This document shows positions 24,083 through 36,459 of a stretch of DNA of 64,000 bases, piece after piece (the stretch's first letter is position 1; each line of letters starts with the position of its first letter). The notes below the pieces were generated by a model, which saw only the letters and a list, made by a program, of their open reading frames with translations, was not told the origin of the DNA and ran no database searches. The translations under genes and the position numbers were made by a program. The DNA comes from Vitellaria paradoxa (Eukaryota; Streptophyta; Magnoliopsida; Ericales; Sapotaceae): positions 35,835,433 to 35,899,432 of the forward strand of contig CM034244.1 in NCBI GenBank assembly GCA_019916065.1, in the 5' to 3' direction.

Positions 24083-24501
24083 AATTTAATTTAATTTAAT
24101 TTCACAATTGTCATTGTATTTTCTCTTCTATTGAATAACAGCAAACGCTAGAAATTCAATCAAAAATTTTCAATGAAAACTAATTTGATATTATTTCAAT
24201 CGAATAACCGCAAATGCTGAAATTCAGACGAAATATTTTTCAGCTAAAGAATAGATTTGAAATTATTAAATAAAGAAAATCAGTTTAAAAATTTATAAAT
24301 GCAAGGAATTAAAGCATTATCATGCTAGAAATGACTCTCTGCCTACTAAACATTCATTGTACCCAAATATGCCATCTATGCTTATGCCTACTAAAAAGTT
24401 ATACAAAAAAAAAAAAAAATCATGTAAAAAATATTTAAAACATGAACTAAAACTATTAAGAAGATACATAATGAAAGTATAAAAAAATAACTTGAGTAAT
24501 T
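24083..24501. other. AT-rich spacer before solo LTR
   Basis: Nothing beyond short A-runs is seen. Confidence 0.45.
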
Positions 24502-24506
24502 ATAAT

Positions 24507-25374
24507 TGTGGGCAAAATAGTACTTAGATGTACGGAGTGCCGAACAGTATAGTTAAGGCGCCACGTGACCTAGTGATGAGCATATTTGTGTGAGCCACGT
24601 AGTCATTCACCGAGCATGTTGAAGCGTGACACGTGGCGTTCCGCTGAACAGTTTATGATAGCACGAGAGTTCCACGTGAGTGTTATACACGGGCACGTGT
24701 CTGTAGATAATGTGTTGCTACGTGGCTGTAGCCGAAGACCTCAGTAGCCAATTTGTTCGGCCCATTGATTGGCGACAAGTAAATGTTATGCCTGGGACCC
24801 ACAGTTTTAATGAGGGATCATAACCATAAATGCACCGTAGTTATGACTGAACTAGGTATTTATCTCTGAGGGAGTAACTAGCTCAGTTCACTTCGTTATG
24901 AGTAGTTGACGGATGTGACAGGTAGACAGTTTGACCACGAAATTCTGGCTATATTGCCGTGTTTAACTACCAGAAGCATTGAATGAAAGGTATGGAGTCT
25001 TTAATGAAAGATATGAGGCATTAAATGAGCGTGTGCAAGGCATTTAAAGAAGGGAAGGAAAAAGGAACACGGAAGCATGGATGATGTCAGATCACAGGTA
25101 TATTTTATTATTGTTCATATTACTATAAATAAGACATTCCACCTGATCAATTAAGGTAAGCTGATATTGCAACTAAGCTACACTCATTTCTTCTCTGAAA
25201 AGGCCCTATCTCCTTTCTTCTTTGAGTGACTTACGACTTAAGCATCGAAGGGTTTTTTCGGCCAGAGATCTCCACTCCGACTGTAACCTTTCTTTTGTCT
25301 GTGTTCGGCAGGTCGTTGATTGCATTCTGGTTGGCATGGTTAGCAGTTCCGGCGATAAATTTTGCTACCGAACA
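24507..25374 (+). repeat. Solo LTR (probably Ty3/gypsy) with 5-bp target duplication
   Basis: The 868-base unit starts TGTGGGC and ends GAACA and is flanked by ATAAT on both sides (24502-24506, 25375-25379). It contains a TATA box (ACTATAAATAAG, about 25129-25140) and then a pyrimidine-rich segment with GACTTAAGCATCGAAGGG and a TTTTTTCGGCC block, a layout I associate with gypsy LTR R/U5 regions. No internal retroelement sequence adjoins it on either side, so it is a solo LTR from recombination between two LTRs. Four perfect CACGTG motifs lie in its U3. Confidence 0.78.
24562..24699. promoter_or_regulatory. Cluster of four G-boxes in the solo LTR
   Basis: CACGTG occurs at 24562-24567, 24630-24635, 24673-24678 and 24694-24699, with a further CCACGTAG near 24595. 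G-boxes bind plant bZIP and bHLH factors in light and abscisic acid responses. Activity here is inference. Confidence 0.6.
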
Positions 25375-25379
25375 ATAAT

Positions 25380-26648
25380 TACACAAATTGCAGTCCAAAT
25401 AATAAAATTTAATGAAATTAATTATCTTTCTTCAGTCATATAAATAGAAAATTTTATTTTACATCTCATACTATCTTATTTTCTTTTTTTCACTCAATAG
25501 GGAAAACTTGTTATTATTTCAAATCAATCCGAATTTGTTGAAGTTCAAAACACAAGAATTTTAATTAACTTCTGAATTTAAACATGTATTTCGAATACAA
25601 AATTTTAATAAACTTTTTAAATTCAAACATGTGTCTCAAATACAAAATTTCATTTGTAAAATCAAATTAACTCAACTCTTTATTTTTAAATTAAATTAAT
25701 TTCAAAAGTAAAATATTTTCCAAACGTAACCAAAAGAAATTTTTTTGAGTTTGAATCCATATCTTACCTTTACTCCAATAAATATAAAAATTTTACATTT
25801 CACCTAAAAAATTATTAAGAGAAATAAATAAGACAAGGGATAAAAAAAAAAGTAGAATATATTTGTCTTAAGAGCAATAATGTTTAATTTGGTTAGAAAA
25901 AAAAAGGTTAATTATTTCGTAACGGGCTACTAGCGAACTACTAAAAAATTATTATATATGTATTTTTTAGCATTTGAGAAGAGAAAAAGTAAACATTAAC
26001 TAAGTTTTCAACTTTTTATTAATTTGATATTTTTATTCTTCATGATTAAAAAAATAAAATATAAAAAGACAAATTAAATTATTCAAAAAATTAAATTATC
26101 AAAAACTATGACTTTTCAAACGGAGCCTAAGCTCCATGTGTTTTTGTTTTTGCAACGGCAATGGTGGCTAACGCCTCGGATGGGGACTAAGAAGTTCAAT
26201 GAGCCGTGGCCAAAAATATTATTTGAGTTCATCTATTTCGTAATTATAGGTGAAAACAAATCAAATGGGCCAAGAAACGTGATTTGTTTTCATTGGGTGT
26301 GATTGAAGTTGTATAAAATTATAAAAATTAGTGTCTCGTATTTTATGTAATGAGTAAATAATTTAAATTTTATAGTCTCATAATTTATTTTTCTAGAGAT
26401 TTGTAAAATTTTATATTTTTTTATAACTTCTAACTCTGCCTGAATATTATATTATATTTAATAACATATATAATCCAACTTGTCATTTTCTAGCATCATT
26501 TAAAAAAATATAAAATAAATAAATAAAACTTGTACAACCTAATCCCTGAGGTTGCTTTATTCTTTTGGTAATCACTTATCTTTCGCCAAGAGCAACCTCG
26601 TGCATCACCCAAAATAAAATAAAAAAAATAAATAAATAAAATTTGGTA

Positions 26649-26693
<45 letters not shown>

Positions 26694-28239
26694 GATTTGT
26701 GAAAAAATTGTAAATTAATAAATTTATTTTTATTTTAAAGACAAGGTTCAAATGGTGCTTGATAAAAAATTTTAATTTTTTCTTGATCGAAATTGTAAGA
26801 ATTTAACTATTATAATTAAAACGAAAGAAACTAATATGAAATTAGGTATAAATTGTAAGAATGATTTTTATATTTTACTCTTAAAATTTTAAAAAAATAG
26901 CAAAACAAATTAAAAAAATTTGAGATTATTAAAAATTAGAGGAAATTAAATAGATATATATATAATATATATTTTGGTTACTCCAGATAGTGACTGTCTA
27001 TTCCGGTGAAACGCACATATAATATTCATCTTTTCTTATATAAAACATTAATTAAAATATTTATTCAATTACTTTACTAATTCGAGATTGTTTTCTCGTT
27101 ATAATTTTTGACTAAGGAACTCTAATCTTCAAGGTCATAAAACATTGTTTAAAATATTTTTTCGGTTACTTTACTAATTTAAGGTTGTTTCACGTGATTA
27201 TTGAGTAAACAACTTCAATCTTCAAGGCCAGAAATTATTCTAGATGACAATGTGTAAAAATAATAATATAATTAAATGGTGGACAATATTATTCACACAC
27301 ATATATATATATATAGCTATATACATTGGGACAGAGTCATGATATAATATTCTGAGTTACAAGTCAATTAGAAATTCATAGAGGATTAGCTACGGATGAA
27401 TTATTCAGGAAATGAATTGGGTAAATTTTTTTTTGATTCGAAATTTACTTAATAAATTTTTTTTCTACATTGAGTTTGAGTTCACTGTACCCTTTTCTTA
27501 ACTTCAGCCTCTATACATACATACATTATATATATATATGTACACATATCTTCACCATACCTCCACTTCAAGAAATATAAATACAACGTTAGAAACTAAT
27601 GAAATAATTGAAATTAAATTAAATAAAGGATATGCGAACTTGAAAAATGACAATTTACACATAATTTTACCTCAACAAAAATAAATTAGATGGTATTTGG
27701 TAAGAGAAGAATTAGGATTTTTGGTTGGGGTAATTTATTTTATTTTTTTATTATTTTTTTCAAGTTGAATTTGGGTCTAGAAAAAAAATTGTAACTAATA
27801 TTTTAAATTATTTTAATAAATAAAAATAAATTAATATATATGCACAGACGATATAGTCAATTGAGTTTTTAAATTTTGAATTATATATACAAGTAAAAAA
27901 AATAAATTTTAAGAATGTTGTCCATAACCTAATTTTCTTAACGTAAAAATTTACATATACTAATGGTGGTATTTTTCTACCAAAGTCAATCATATTTTAA
28001 AATTTTACGGGACATGGCCCTGAAAAAGCTTTGTCCTTACATTTAGTTTGCATTTCTATTTTCTATATTTTGTTTTCTATTTTGATATTCATATTTTAAG
28101 AATATTAAAAACTCATGGTTTTAGTAAAATTGTTTTCGAGTGTTAACCCGACACTTCTACATCAATAAAAAAATTAATATCAACTTAACCATATATTATA
28201 GAAAATTTCTCAAATAAAATATATTTTCAAAAATATTAA
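25380..28239. other. AT-rich intergenic DNA
   Basis: No gene is seen. Long A/T runs and an (AT)n run at about 26648-26690 are the main features. Confidence 0.5.
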
Positions 28240-28565
28240 GATAAATTATAGAAATAATCCTTACAATTTACATTGAATCTTATTCTAATTCCTACAGTTC
28301 CAACTGTAACAAATAACTCCCCGCAGTTATGATTAAGTTTCACTTCAATCTTTTCATTAATAACTGTTAAAAAAATTAATCGAAAAATATTATGTGTCTA
28401 TCATATATTATTTAAACATACGATAATTTTCATTAATAAATTTAATGAAAGAATCATAGTGAAACTTAACCATAATTACAGCAAGTTGATTATTACAATT
28501 GGAACTATAATAGGGATTAAAGTTAAATTTACTAAACTGTTAAAGCAATTTTTATAATTTACCCT
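28240..28565. mobile_element. MITE with long terminal inverted repeats
   Basis: The two halves are imperfect inverted copies of about 130 bases: the left arm contains CAGTTATGATTAAGTTTCAC and the reverse complement of the right arm contains TAATTATGGTTAAGTTTCAC, each followed by TTTCATTAA. Outer ends are TAAATTATAGAAAT and the complement of ATTTTTATAATTTA. It has no coding potential; long arms suggest a Mutator-like or foldback class. Confidence 0.72.
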
Positions 28566-30039
28566 CGAAATTATAGTTTTACAAATTACAATTCAGTTAA
28601 CTTACTTGGTATCTGTATCCTATGCCATAGCTTGTATTTAAGCAAATATTTTGGGAATAGCATGCCGTCTATAAGCCCTTTAAGTGAGATGGAGTAGGTG
28701 TCCAATCCATCAATGAAGTCGTCAAACTAAATTAAACTGGTTTTTCAATTCGATTCGTTTTGATTTTTTTTTTTTTATAATATGAACAATTCAATTAACT
28801 ACAGTATAAAAAAATAAAAAAATATCAAATAATTCCGTTTAACTTGCAATTTGAGAGATCGATTACCCAAACCAAATTGATACAATTAAAGGACTATATA
28901 GCTTGAAACACAAGGCTCACTGCCGAGTACGTCCCAGTGGTCCTTTGTTAAGAAGGGCTTCTTCGTGGAAAATGGAGTAAATTTGTTGTCTAATGGAAGG
29001 AGCTGGCTATAGCTTCCATGGAAAGAATGGAAGCCTACGCAATTACCACATGCATATATATATATATATATATTATAATATATATAATTCTAATAAAATA
29101 AGGGAGATTACTTCCCTAAGAAAGAAAAAAGGCCAACACACCCCGCAACTTCCCAGGCATGATTATCCTTCTAAAGTCTCCCCCTCACATTTCCACTTTA
29201 TCATGGATTGGGACTTCCTTTCTCTCGCTAACTTCTCTCTCTCTATATATATAAAAGTGTTTGAAGTAATAAAAAGTGAGATAAAATAAAATAATTTGTA
29301 AGTTTATAATTCGTGCAATGCAATAAAAATAAATAATTTTTAAAAATTTTTTAATACGTCAAAGATACTAATACACATATATTTATTCATATGAGACATT
29401 TATAATAGTACACGAAGAAATAATAATATAATAATATAATAAATAGAAAATTTATATAAAAGCGAATGATTAAAAGAAGAAAAAAAAGGGAAGGCTTGTG
29501 AGTGAATATTATTGGCTATCTTCGTGAATCAGATTTGAAAACCTATGGATAGTAAAAGTGGAATTGATGGCTTGGTAGTCGTACTTCTTATTATTGCGTT
29601 AACCAACCCTAGGAAGCAAGACAAGCCAATTAAATGCAACTATCATGACATGTAATACTCCATGTTTCAAGCAAGTTCCGTGAAGTTTCATGAACCAAAA
29701 CAAAAATTAATACCAAAAAAAAAAAAAAATCACTCAATGTAGAAAGAAAAATATTGTTTCTCATCAATCGCTTCGACCCAAATAGAAATACGTACAAATC
29801 TAATGGTATGATTGTATTAGGAAATTTTGAAGCAAACCTAAAAGTTCCTTCAACTTTCACAATCAAATACGAGATTAACTTTCATCAAAATTTCCTATTT
29901 TTTTTTTCAACTTTTACCCAATTTTTTCTGTTTTTTTTTTTTTTAACTTTTATCATTTTTTTTAATTCTCTTCAATTTTTACAAGCATTTTTATTAAACA
30001 ATCAACTAACCATGGAAATATCACATATTACTCAGAGGT
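28566..30039. other. AT-rich intergenic DNA
   Basis: No supported gene. A segment near 28900-29040 is less AT-rich (GCCGAGTACGTCCCAGTGG) but shows no recognisable protein. Confidence 0.45.
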
Positions 30040-30282
30040 GCAAAGTTGCACTTTTTTTGGGTCAGGGAGAAGACCGTAGCCGCTATCCATAGGTGCATTG
30101 GGTGAAACCCGTCCCGTTGTCCTAACCGGCCAAAAACTATGAGGAGGTAAACCAGTCTAGGCAATCCCTGATTGACCGACACAACTAAGAAGGTCAATAG
30201 ATAGGTCACGTGGAAGAGACTCGAACGCGGGACCTTACGGTTACTGTGCCAACAACCCGACCAACTCGGTTACCTCCGAATT
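30040..30282 (-). repeat. tRNA-derived SINE, family 1, copy 2
   Basis: On the minus strand box A (TAACCGAGTTGG, 30272-30261) and box B (GCGTTCGAGTC, 30228-30218) are followed by a body that matches the element at 17052-17295, for example GACGGGTTTCACCCAATGC against GGCGGGTTTCACCCAGTGC. Both end with a TCTCCCTGACCC or TCTCCCCGACCC tail. Confidence 0.78.
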
Positions 30283-31102
30283 ATTTTTGATGGTGCCAAA
30301 CAATCCTATATTATCTATCTGAGTAACGTCATATGATTAATTTTTTTAAGTATTTATACACTAAAATTATTCGTATAATTGTCTATTTATCATTTTAAAA
30401 AATAATACATTACCCTGGACTTTTATTATAATAAAACCACTGCATATCATTCTCACGTCCTTTTCTTTTAATAAAAAAATTCCGGTAAAATAGATTTTTT
30501 CCTATCTTTCTACCATCAATGGACTTGTTGGAATGATATTAATTGGGTTCGTTTTATTGTTGGGCCTTAAAAGAGAATCTTAGGCCGAGGCTTGGAATTG
30601 GTTATCAGGTTGGATTTCAAAGATATGAAGTTCAAGCTGCTCTATTTTCCAAACCAATTAGTGGACTGAGCCAGGGTCCGTTTCCCTTCCCAAATTCTGC
30701 GAAATACCAAAGCAGTAAATTTGAAAAGCTTATTTGATTATTCCAAATATGATAACAACCAATTTTACTGTACTTTGAATATCATTTTTTTTTGTCAAAA
30801 AATTTTCAAGTATGAATTTCTATTGAGCTTAAATATGGGATAGGAGTGTTTATTGGATAAAATAGAAATTGAAAACTAAATTATTTCAAAATTTTTTAAC
30901 TGTCTAAAAAATAATCGAAATAGAACTGAGAATCAATTATAAAGGACCAAAAATTTAGTTCCATTTTGATTAAAAATAAATTAAGCAAATTTCTATTTAT
31001 ATATTAAATATCTAATTTTTATTTTGTTTATTATAATTTCTAATTATTTTGAACAAAACTATTATTATATATATTTTTTACTTTCTAATTTAGTTTTGGT
31101 TA
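30283..31102. other. AT-rich intergenic DNA
   Basis: No gene is seen. Confidence 0.45.
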
Positions 31103-31245
31103 TAGGGATGTTTGGTTTATCAAAATTCACCAAAATTCATTGTATTCTATTAACTTTTTTAAATTTTCTTCAATTAAATTTCGTCACATATTATTTTTAC
31201 ATCAACCTTTGTACTTGATACTTTTTTTTTCCATCCAAACACCAC
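31103..31245 (-). mobile_element. Tourist-like MITE, copy C
   Basis: The unit begins TAGGGATGTTTGG and ends CCATCCAAACACCAC, with TTA on both sides (31100-31102 and 31246-31248). The interior carries the reverse complement of the family core (TTTCGTCACATATTATTTTT). Confidence 0.65.
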
Positions 31246-31369
31246 TTATATTAGTTCTTTGTACATAAGAATCGAATCAAATCTAATTTAGTTTGGCTTT
31301 AGAAAAACTAAATGGAAAACTAAGCCAAATGAATTGATTTTGATACCATAAAGGAAAAAAAAAAAACAA

Positions 31370-31582
31370 AACCCTTGGGGTTGGTCCAGCGGCTTGAGGG
31401 AGCATTTTTCACAGAGTTTGCCTGGGTTCGATTCCAAGGGCTACCCACTACAAGTGTAAGCTTGTAACTTATCTGGTCGGCGGGTTTGTGGGGTATTCGT
31501 CTGCCCCCGGTTTACCAGTCGGCTACACGGTCCGTTGAGAACTGTAATAAACTGATCAGGTTCCGGGTCACAAAAAAAAATA
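31370..31582 (+). repeat. tRNA-derived SINE, family 2, with target duplication
   Basis: Box A (TGGTCCAGCGG, 31382-31392) and box B (GGTTCGATTCC, 31425-31435) form a tRNA-like head, the body is not related to the family 1 SINEs, and the unit ends in an A-run. ATAAAGGAAAAA flanks it at 31348-31359 and 31583-31594, a 12-bp target duplication. Confidence 0.82.
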
Positions 31583-31802
31583 ATAAAGGAAAAACAAAGA
31601 GGAAAAGGAAAACTATATACAGAGAGGTTAAAAAAATAAAAAGTAAATAAAAGAGAAGAAAAATCATATATAAAAAAATCAACACTACAAATATATATAT
31701 TATATGAAAAAAAAATCTAACATCCTATATACAATTTTTGGTATAAGTGTGAGTTTCTTTTGCATCTACAGGTGGCCTTTTTTTTCCGGTTTTTTCAACA
31801 AT

Positions 31803-31928
31803 GGGGTGTTTGGTTTTTCAAAATCTATCAACTTTTATCTTCTTTTTTTTTTTTAATTTCTTTCAATCAAATTTTATTACATGCTATTTTTATATTAATT
31901 TTTTATACTTTTTATCATTTAAATACCA
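31803..31928 (-). mobile_element. Tourist-like MITE, copy D
   Basis: It starts GGGGTGTTTGGTTTTTC and contains TTTCAATCAAATTTTATTAC, the complement of the family core. The right end (AAATACCA, then TAA) is decayed. Confidence 0.5.
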
Positions 31929-32104
31929 TAAATAAAATTGTCATTTTGAAAAGACATTGACATTAGACACTTCAAAAGACTTTGATAGAAAGAAAAAATT
32001 TTAACGAGATTGTGACGTGAAATAATTTCCCCTCAAACAGCCACAACCTTAAAGAAAATGAAGAATAGAATTCGTTTGAGAAGTCTCTGACTTGTAATAA
32101 TTTA

Positions 32105-32424
32105 GGATTCATTTAGTTTATTTTTTTATTTTATTTTTTTTATTTTCTATTTTGAACTCATTTTTCATTTTGTACCTTTGAAAATAAAGAAAACAGCTCA
32201 AAATTCATTTGGTTACTTGTGTTTTTAAAATTTGTTTTCGAAAACTGAAAATAAGTTTACACATGAAATGAAAAATGATAAAAAGTCGTTTTGAGAGTTT
32301 TTGACAAAAAACAAAGAAAATCTCAAAACAAGGAAAACAGAGTATTTTTTGTTTCTTCGTTTTGAGATTTTTAACACATAAAACGAAAACAGAAAATAGA
32401 AAATAAAAAAGTAAACCAAATGCC
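32105..32424. mobile_element. Foldback MITE of about 320 bases
   Basis: The left end reads TTTAGTTTATTTTTTTATTT and TTTTCTATTTTGAA; the right end reads CAGAAAATAGAAAATAAAAA then GTAAACCAAATG. These are inverted copies. The interior again pairs with itself (CAAAACAAGGAAAAC and GTTTCTTCGTTTTG). Confidence 0.55.
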
Positions 32425-33460
32425 ACATTAGTATTTTAATTTTTTTAAAATGATAAAACAAGTACTAAAAAGTTATTTATTTTGTAAAGATAAAAAAAAT
32501 AACTTTTTAATAATTAATTAGTAATCACTCAAAAAAAAAAAAATTAACCTTTTTGTTTCCAAACTAAACCTTGTGCCATTCGACCAGCTAGTAAATGGGG
32601 TTAGGTTCGCACATAAAAAGTCTCCAAGCCGAAAGCTCTTACTAAATGGAATGTGGGTTAGATGTCGAATAGCCACGCCAGCTCAAAATAAATTTATTTT
32701 AATTAAATTAGTTTGGCAATAAGAAATTGGAGTGTGTTTGGAAAAAAACCAAAAATATATATATATATTTTTTGTAAAATATACAACGCTAAAATTATAA
32801 ATATGCCCTCCTAAGTACCCTTGATGCATAAAAGGGATAATATTGGTTTTTTAGCCTTTTTTTAATTATAAATTACCTAAATTTAATTTACTTTTATTTT
32901 TTGTGGGTTTTAGGCATTTTATTCATATTTATCAAAAAATATTTCATAATAGAAGAATTTACATACAAATAAAAAAATTTTTTTTTAACCTATAAGTGAT
33001 TTTTTATTTTTAATTTACCAAATTAAACTTTAAATTGTAGTCCAATTCCAAAGCCCAAACTAAATAAATTATGCAAAACAAATTTCAAATATTAAAAGTA
33101 ATTTAAAAATTAGATATAAATGGCAACAGATTTATATTATGTTAAAAGAATATTAAATTTACTTTAGTTTTGAATCACCACTAATAATATATAATATTTT
33201 GTTGAATATACAAATTAAAAGCAAAATGCATTTAGCATTTTTTTTTTTGGGTAGTTAAATGCATTTAGCATTATTCGTTATTTTATTTATTAACAAATTT
33301 ATGATTACGTAATTCGATGGTCTAATAATAAATGAGAAAAAAATTAAAAATAATTATTTAATATTTCAAATTTTGTTTAGAGAAGTTAAAATACACTACT
33401 ACTATTGGATGACGGTCTATCAAATAAAAATAATCTTTTTTATATTTTCAAAAATTTATT

Positions 33461-33613
33461 GAGGCTCAATTTAGTAGTATCAAAAATTACAAAAACTAAT
33501 CAACTTTAACTAATTTTTATACTTTTTTCCAATTAAATTTCTCCATATATCACTTTCATGTCACATCTTTTTATTTTATTGGCCTTTTTATCAACTTTTT
33601 GTCAACCAAACAC
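33461..33613 (-). mobile_element. Tourist-like MITE, copy E (decayed)
   Basis: The core TTTCTCCATATATCACTTTC and the end GTCAACCAAACACTTGC match the family; the left end is poorly kept. Confidence 0.45.
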
Positions 33614-34005
33614 TTGCTGAAAATACTGATAGAAATAGTTTAAGATAATGATAAATTTTGGGTGAAATTTTGTTGTGAACTATTTTTTAAATCAATAAAG
33701 GCCTTGTTTGATTTGCTGAAAAATAACAAAAAACTCTATAAATCTCCGTTAACTTTATATCACATCAATTTTTTTCTTTTACTGCACATATTATGAACTC
33801 TCAATTTATCTCACTTTTTCTTACTAAAAACAAATCCAAAATAAGAAGTAATCGAATTTTCAATTTAATTCGGACTCAACCCGTTTGAAACGGAATTGAT
33901 AATCCCTCGGATCCAATAAAGATCCGCGAGACCCGAAAGATTGTCTCTTTTGGGTTTTTTTTTTTTTTTTTGGAGGGGGTGAGGGGGACTGATTTTAATT
34001 TTTCG

Positions 34006-34013
34006 AACCCTAA
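34006..34013 (+). promoter_or_regulatory. Telo-box (AACCCTAA) at start of a GC-richer stretch
   Basis: AACCCTAA lies where the AT-rich spacer gives way to a GC-richer 200-base segment (34000-34230). Telo-boxes are common near start sites of plant housekeeping genes, so this supports a transcription start here, probably that of the HUB2-like gene. Confidence 0.4.
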
Positions 34014-34029
34014 TTCGCCCAGTCCTGTC

Positions 34030-34229
34030 CCGAATCTATTCTATTCCGTCCACCGTTGATTGTGTTCCATCGCCGGCCACGGTGGTTTCAAAGCCGGCGA
34101 AGCGATTCCAGGACCAGGGATCCACTATTGCTGCCGCCTATCTGGTTCTGTTTCCGCGTTTGCTCTTTGTTGCGGTGGAAATGGCAAATTCTTGTTTCAA
34201 TTACCAGCTACATCTGCGGAGACTCTTCG
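34030..34229 (+). other. Candidate 5' exon of the HUB2-like gene
   Basis: This GC-richer stretch ends at CTCTTCG followed by a GTAACT donor. An ATG at 34179 opens MANSCFNYQLHL, but its frame would meet a stop when joined to the exon at 38148, so as read it is either untranslated or altered. The frame that would splice correctly has no ATG. HUB2 proteins have about 50 residues before the VDATVLQ segment, which must be encoded upstream of 38148. Confidence 0.35.
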
Positions 34230-35860
34230 GTAACTTGTCGTTTCATTTTTCTGATCTTATACTCTTGTAATTTGGTACTAGGAGTGTTTGATTTCTTGTC
34301 TCTTTGGGTAGTGGTTTTTGCATTATTGCTGAGACATGGTTAACATGATAATGCAACCTATTTTTGCAGGCACTACTGATTAAGGGTTATTCCCTTGCAG
34401 TCATTTCCTTTCACTCCCCCCCCCCCCAAAAAAAAAAAAAACTACTCTTGCGATCAATCCCACGACAATCACAACAGTCCTTCACAGGTATTGGATACCT
34501 CATTGTTCTCCACTTCATCTGTCCTCATCTCTGTTTTTTATTTGATCACAAAATGATGATTGTGATTCTGCACTTGTTTCTTCCTTAATGTGAAAAATAA
34601 CATGGGTTTTGTGTTAATTTCAATGAAGAATTGAAGGTTTAAGTTGTTCTTCAAGGTTTTTATTTTTTCTTAGGAAAACCAGTACTATGTAATTCCATTT
34701 TGATTAGAATTTCTTTTGGGGGATTAAAACAGCAAGGTTGGTGGCATTTCGAAGAAGGTGTTGTTTAAACAAAGCAGATTTTAAAATGCCAACGTTTTTT
34801 TTTTTCCTTTTGACTATGCTTGCAAATAAGGCTAGTTTAACAAACTGTTTTATTTCCTCCAATGTACCCATGCAAATCAGATTTGACAAGGATAAAGGTA
34901 TGACACATATCTAACTCCCGTGTCTAAATTAGACATTAGTGTCATCTAATTTTTAACCACTCTTAAAAAAAGAAACAACTCAAATTTGAATGTTGAAGAA
35001 AATTTTATAACCTTTCATGTAGATGGATGATAAAAATCTCCTTTTTTCTCTAAATTCCATTTACTTTCAAGTAACATTCTTAATTAATAATTGTAATTTA
35101 TGGCAGTATATTTCACTATACACAATATATTTAAATGTTCACGATGTGTCCATGTGTCTATCCAATTTTTGGGCCATATCCTAATATACTAAGAGTATAG
35201 TTTTGGAGACATACCTGCACCCAATATTCATACCCGAGTCCCTGTAACATAGAATAAGGGAGGCTTGACTAAGACCAAAAAATGAAGAATCGAAAGCCTT
35301 GGACTTTTTACTTTTACAAGGATACCGAGTCTTGTTGCAATGCAAGTAGGCATACTTAAATGAAACCATCAACTAGTTTTGGACAAAGGCTTTGTTTAGT
35401 TGAGTGTGCTAAATGACCAATCATCACTTCATGTTGCAAAGTACCTAAGGGAAGGCAAAAACAAAGAATGTTGAATGCAATGGGAAAATAACAAGCATGA
35501 TAGATGTATAAGTTTGTGTTCAATGCTCAAAGAAATCAATTATATTCAATTATAATTGCATATATAGCGTAAACCATTTGTAGTTGAATAATATTATAGT
35601 TACATATACGCATGAGACATGAATATTAATTTGACCCTTGGACCATTGGGTTTAATCATTAGTGTTTGGTTGAAAAGAGTACGCTAGGAAAGAGCTGTCC
35701 AAAGCTAATCCTTATGTTTGATGTTTGATGATTATTTTGTTAGATTTTGCATTCTTAATACTTATTTGTGTACAACTTAAATTATGTCATATACAAATAT
35801 TATTGAAAAATTGGTTGCAACTTGTATGAAACCATGAAGAAATTGTTGATATAAAATTTT
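34230..35860. other. Intron or spacer, no gene seen
   Basis: Contains a C-run joined to an A-run (about 34418-34441). No protein similarity was found. Confidence 0.45.
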
Positions 35861-35873
35861 CTTGTTAGGGTGC

Positions 35874-36180
35874 CATTTGACTTTCTTAAAGATGTCGACC
35901 GAAGCTAGTCAACCTGATGGTGGTGATGAGGATTTGGTTGAATTGGGTGAGGATATAACTCAAGGTCTTTCAAAGCGTCAAAAATTGGCTTCAAAGGTAC
36001 GAAAAATGAAAGTTTCTAGTGGACAAGAACTTGCTAGATTTAAACATTACAAGAAAGAATGTTTAGTGAAAGTAGTAAACGAACAAGCTATTTGATAAGC
36101 GCTCAGTAAATAGATGTATACAACACTATGATGTAAATGCCTCTAGCAATGATTCTGAAAGTGCCCCCCCTTCTGATAAG
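35874..36180 (+). pseudogene. BED zinc-finger fragment of a hAT-type transposase
   Basis: The reading MSTEASQPDGGDEDLVELG followed by SKRQKLASKVRKMKVSSGQ and ELARFKHYKKE resembles the N-terminus of BED-type hAT transposases. The usual Cys-x-x-Cys pair (ARCKHCKK) is FKHY here, so both zinc ligands are lost. The frame stops at 36095. It lies in the spacer or first intron before the HUB2-like exons. Confidence 0.5.
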
Positions 36181-36459
36181 TAAAAGTCAATTTGTAATGA
36201 AAGGCATCAAGGCGATGCCACTCGTTTACATAAAACTCTAAACAAAAAAGAAAATTAGGCTTTCAACAACTCAATAAAATCATTGAAAATATTGATATCT
36301 GGGGTCCACACGGACACCCAACTATACAACGAAGACAAAATAATCCTTTAAGCTTGTGTGGGATGTTCTATTCCTTGGAAAATTCTATTGTTCCTTTCTC
36401 CCCAAAGTAACTAACATATACAAAAAAGGGATTAAATTCCATGCTTTCCTCTCCATTTA

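Larger units (their letters stand above)
31596..33990. other. AT-rich intergenic DNA with three MITE-type elements
   Basis: No gene is seen. Besides the elements listed separately, it is AT-rich with many homopolymer runs. Confidence 0.5.

Noticed and set aside
29754..30092. 112-codon plus-strand open frame
   Set aside because: It is mostly Phe/Leu from T-runs and then reads into a SINE in the antisense direction.
34056..34343. 95-codon open frame at the HUB2 5' end
   Set aside because: It has no ATG start and does not resemble HUB2 N-termini; kept only as a possible exon.
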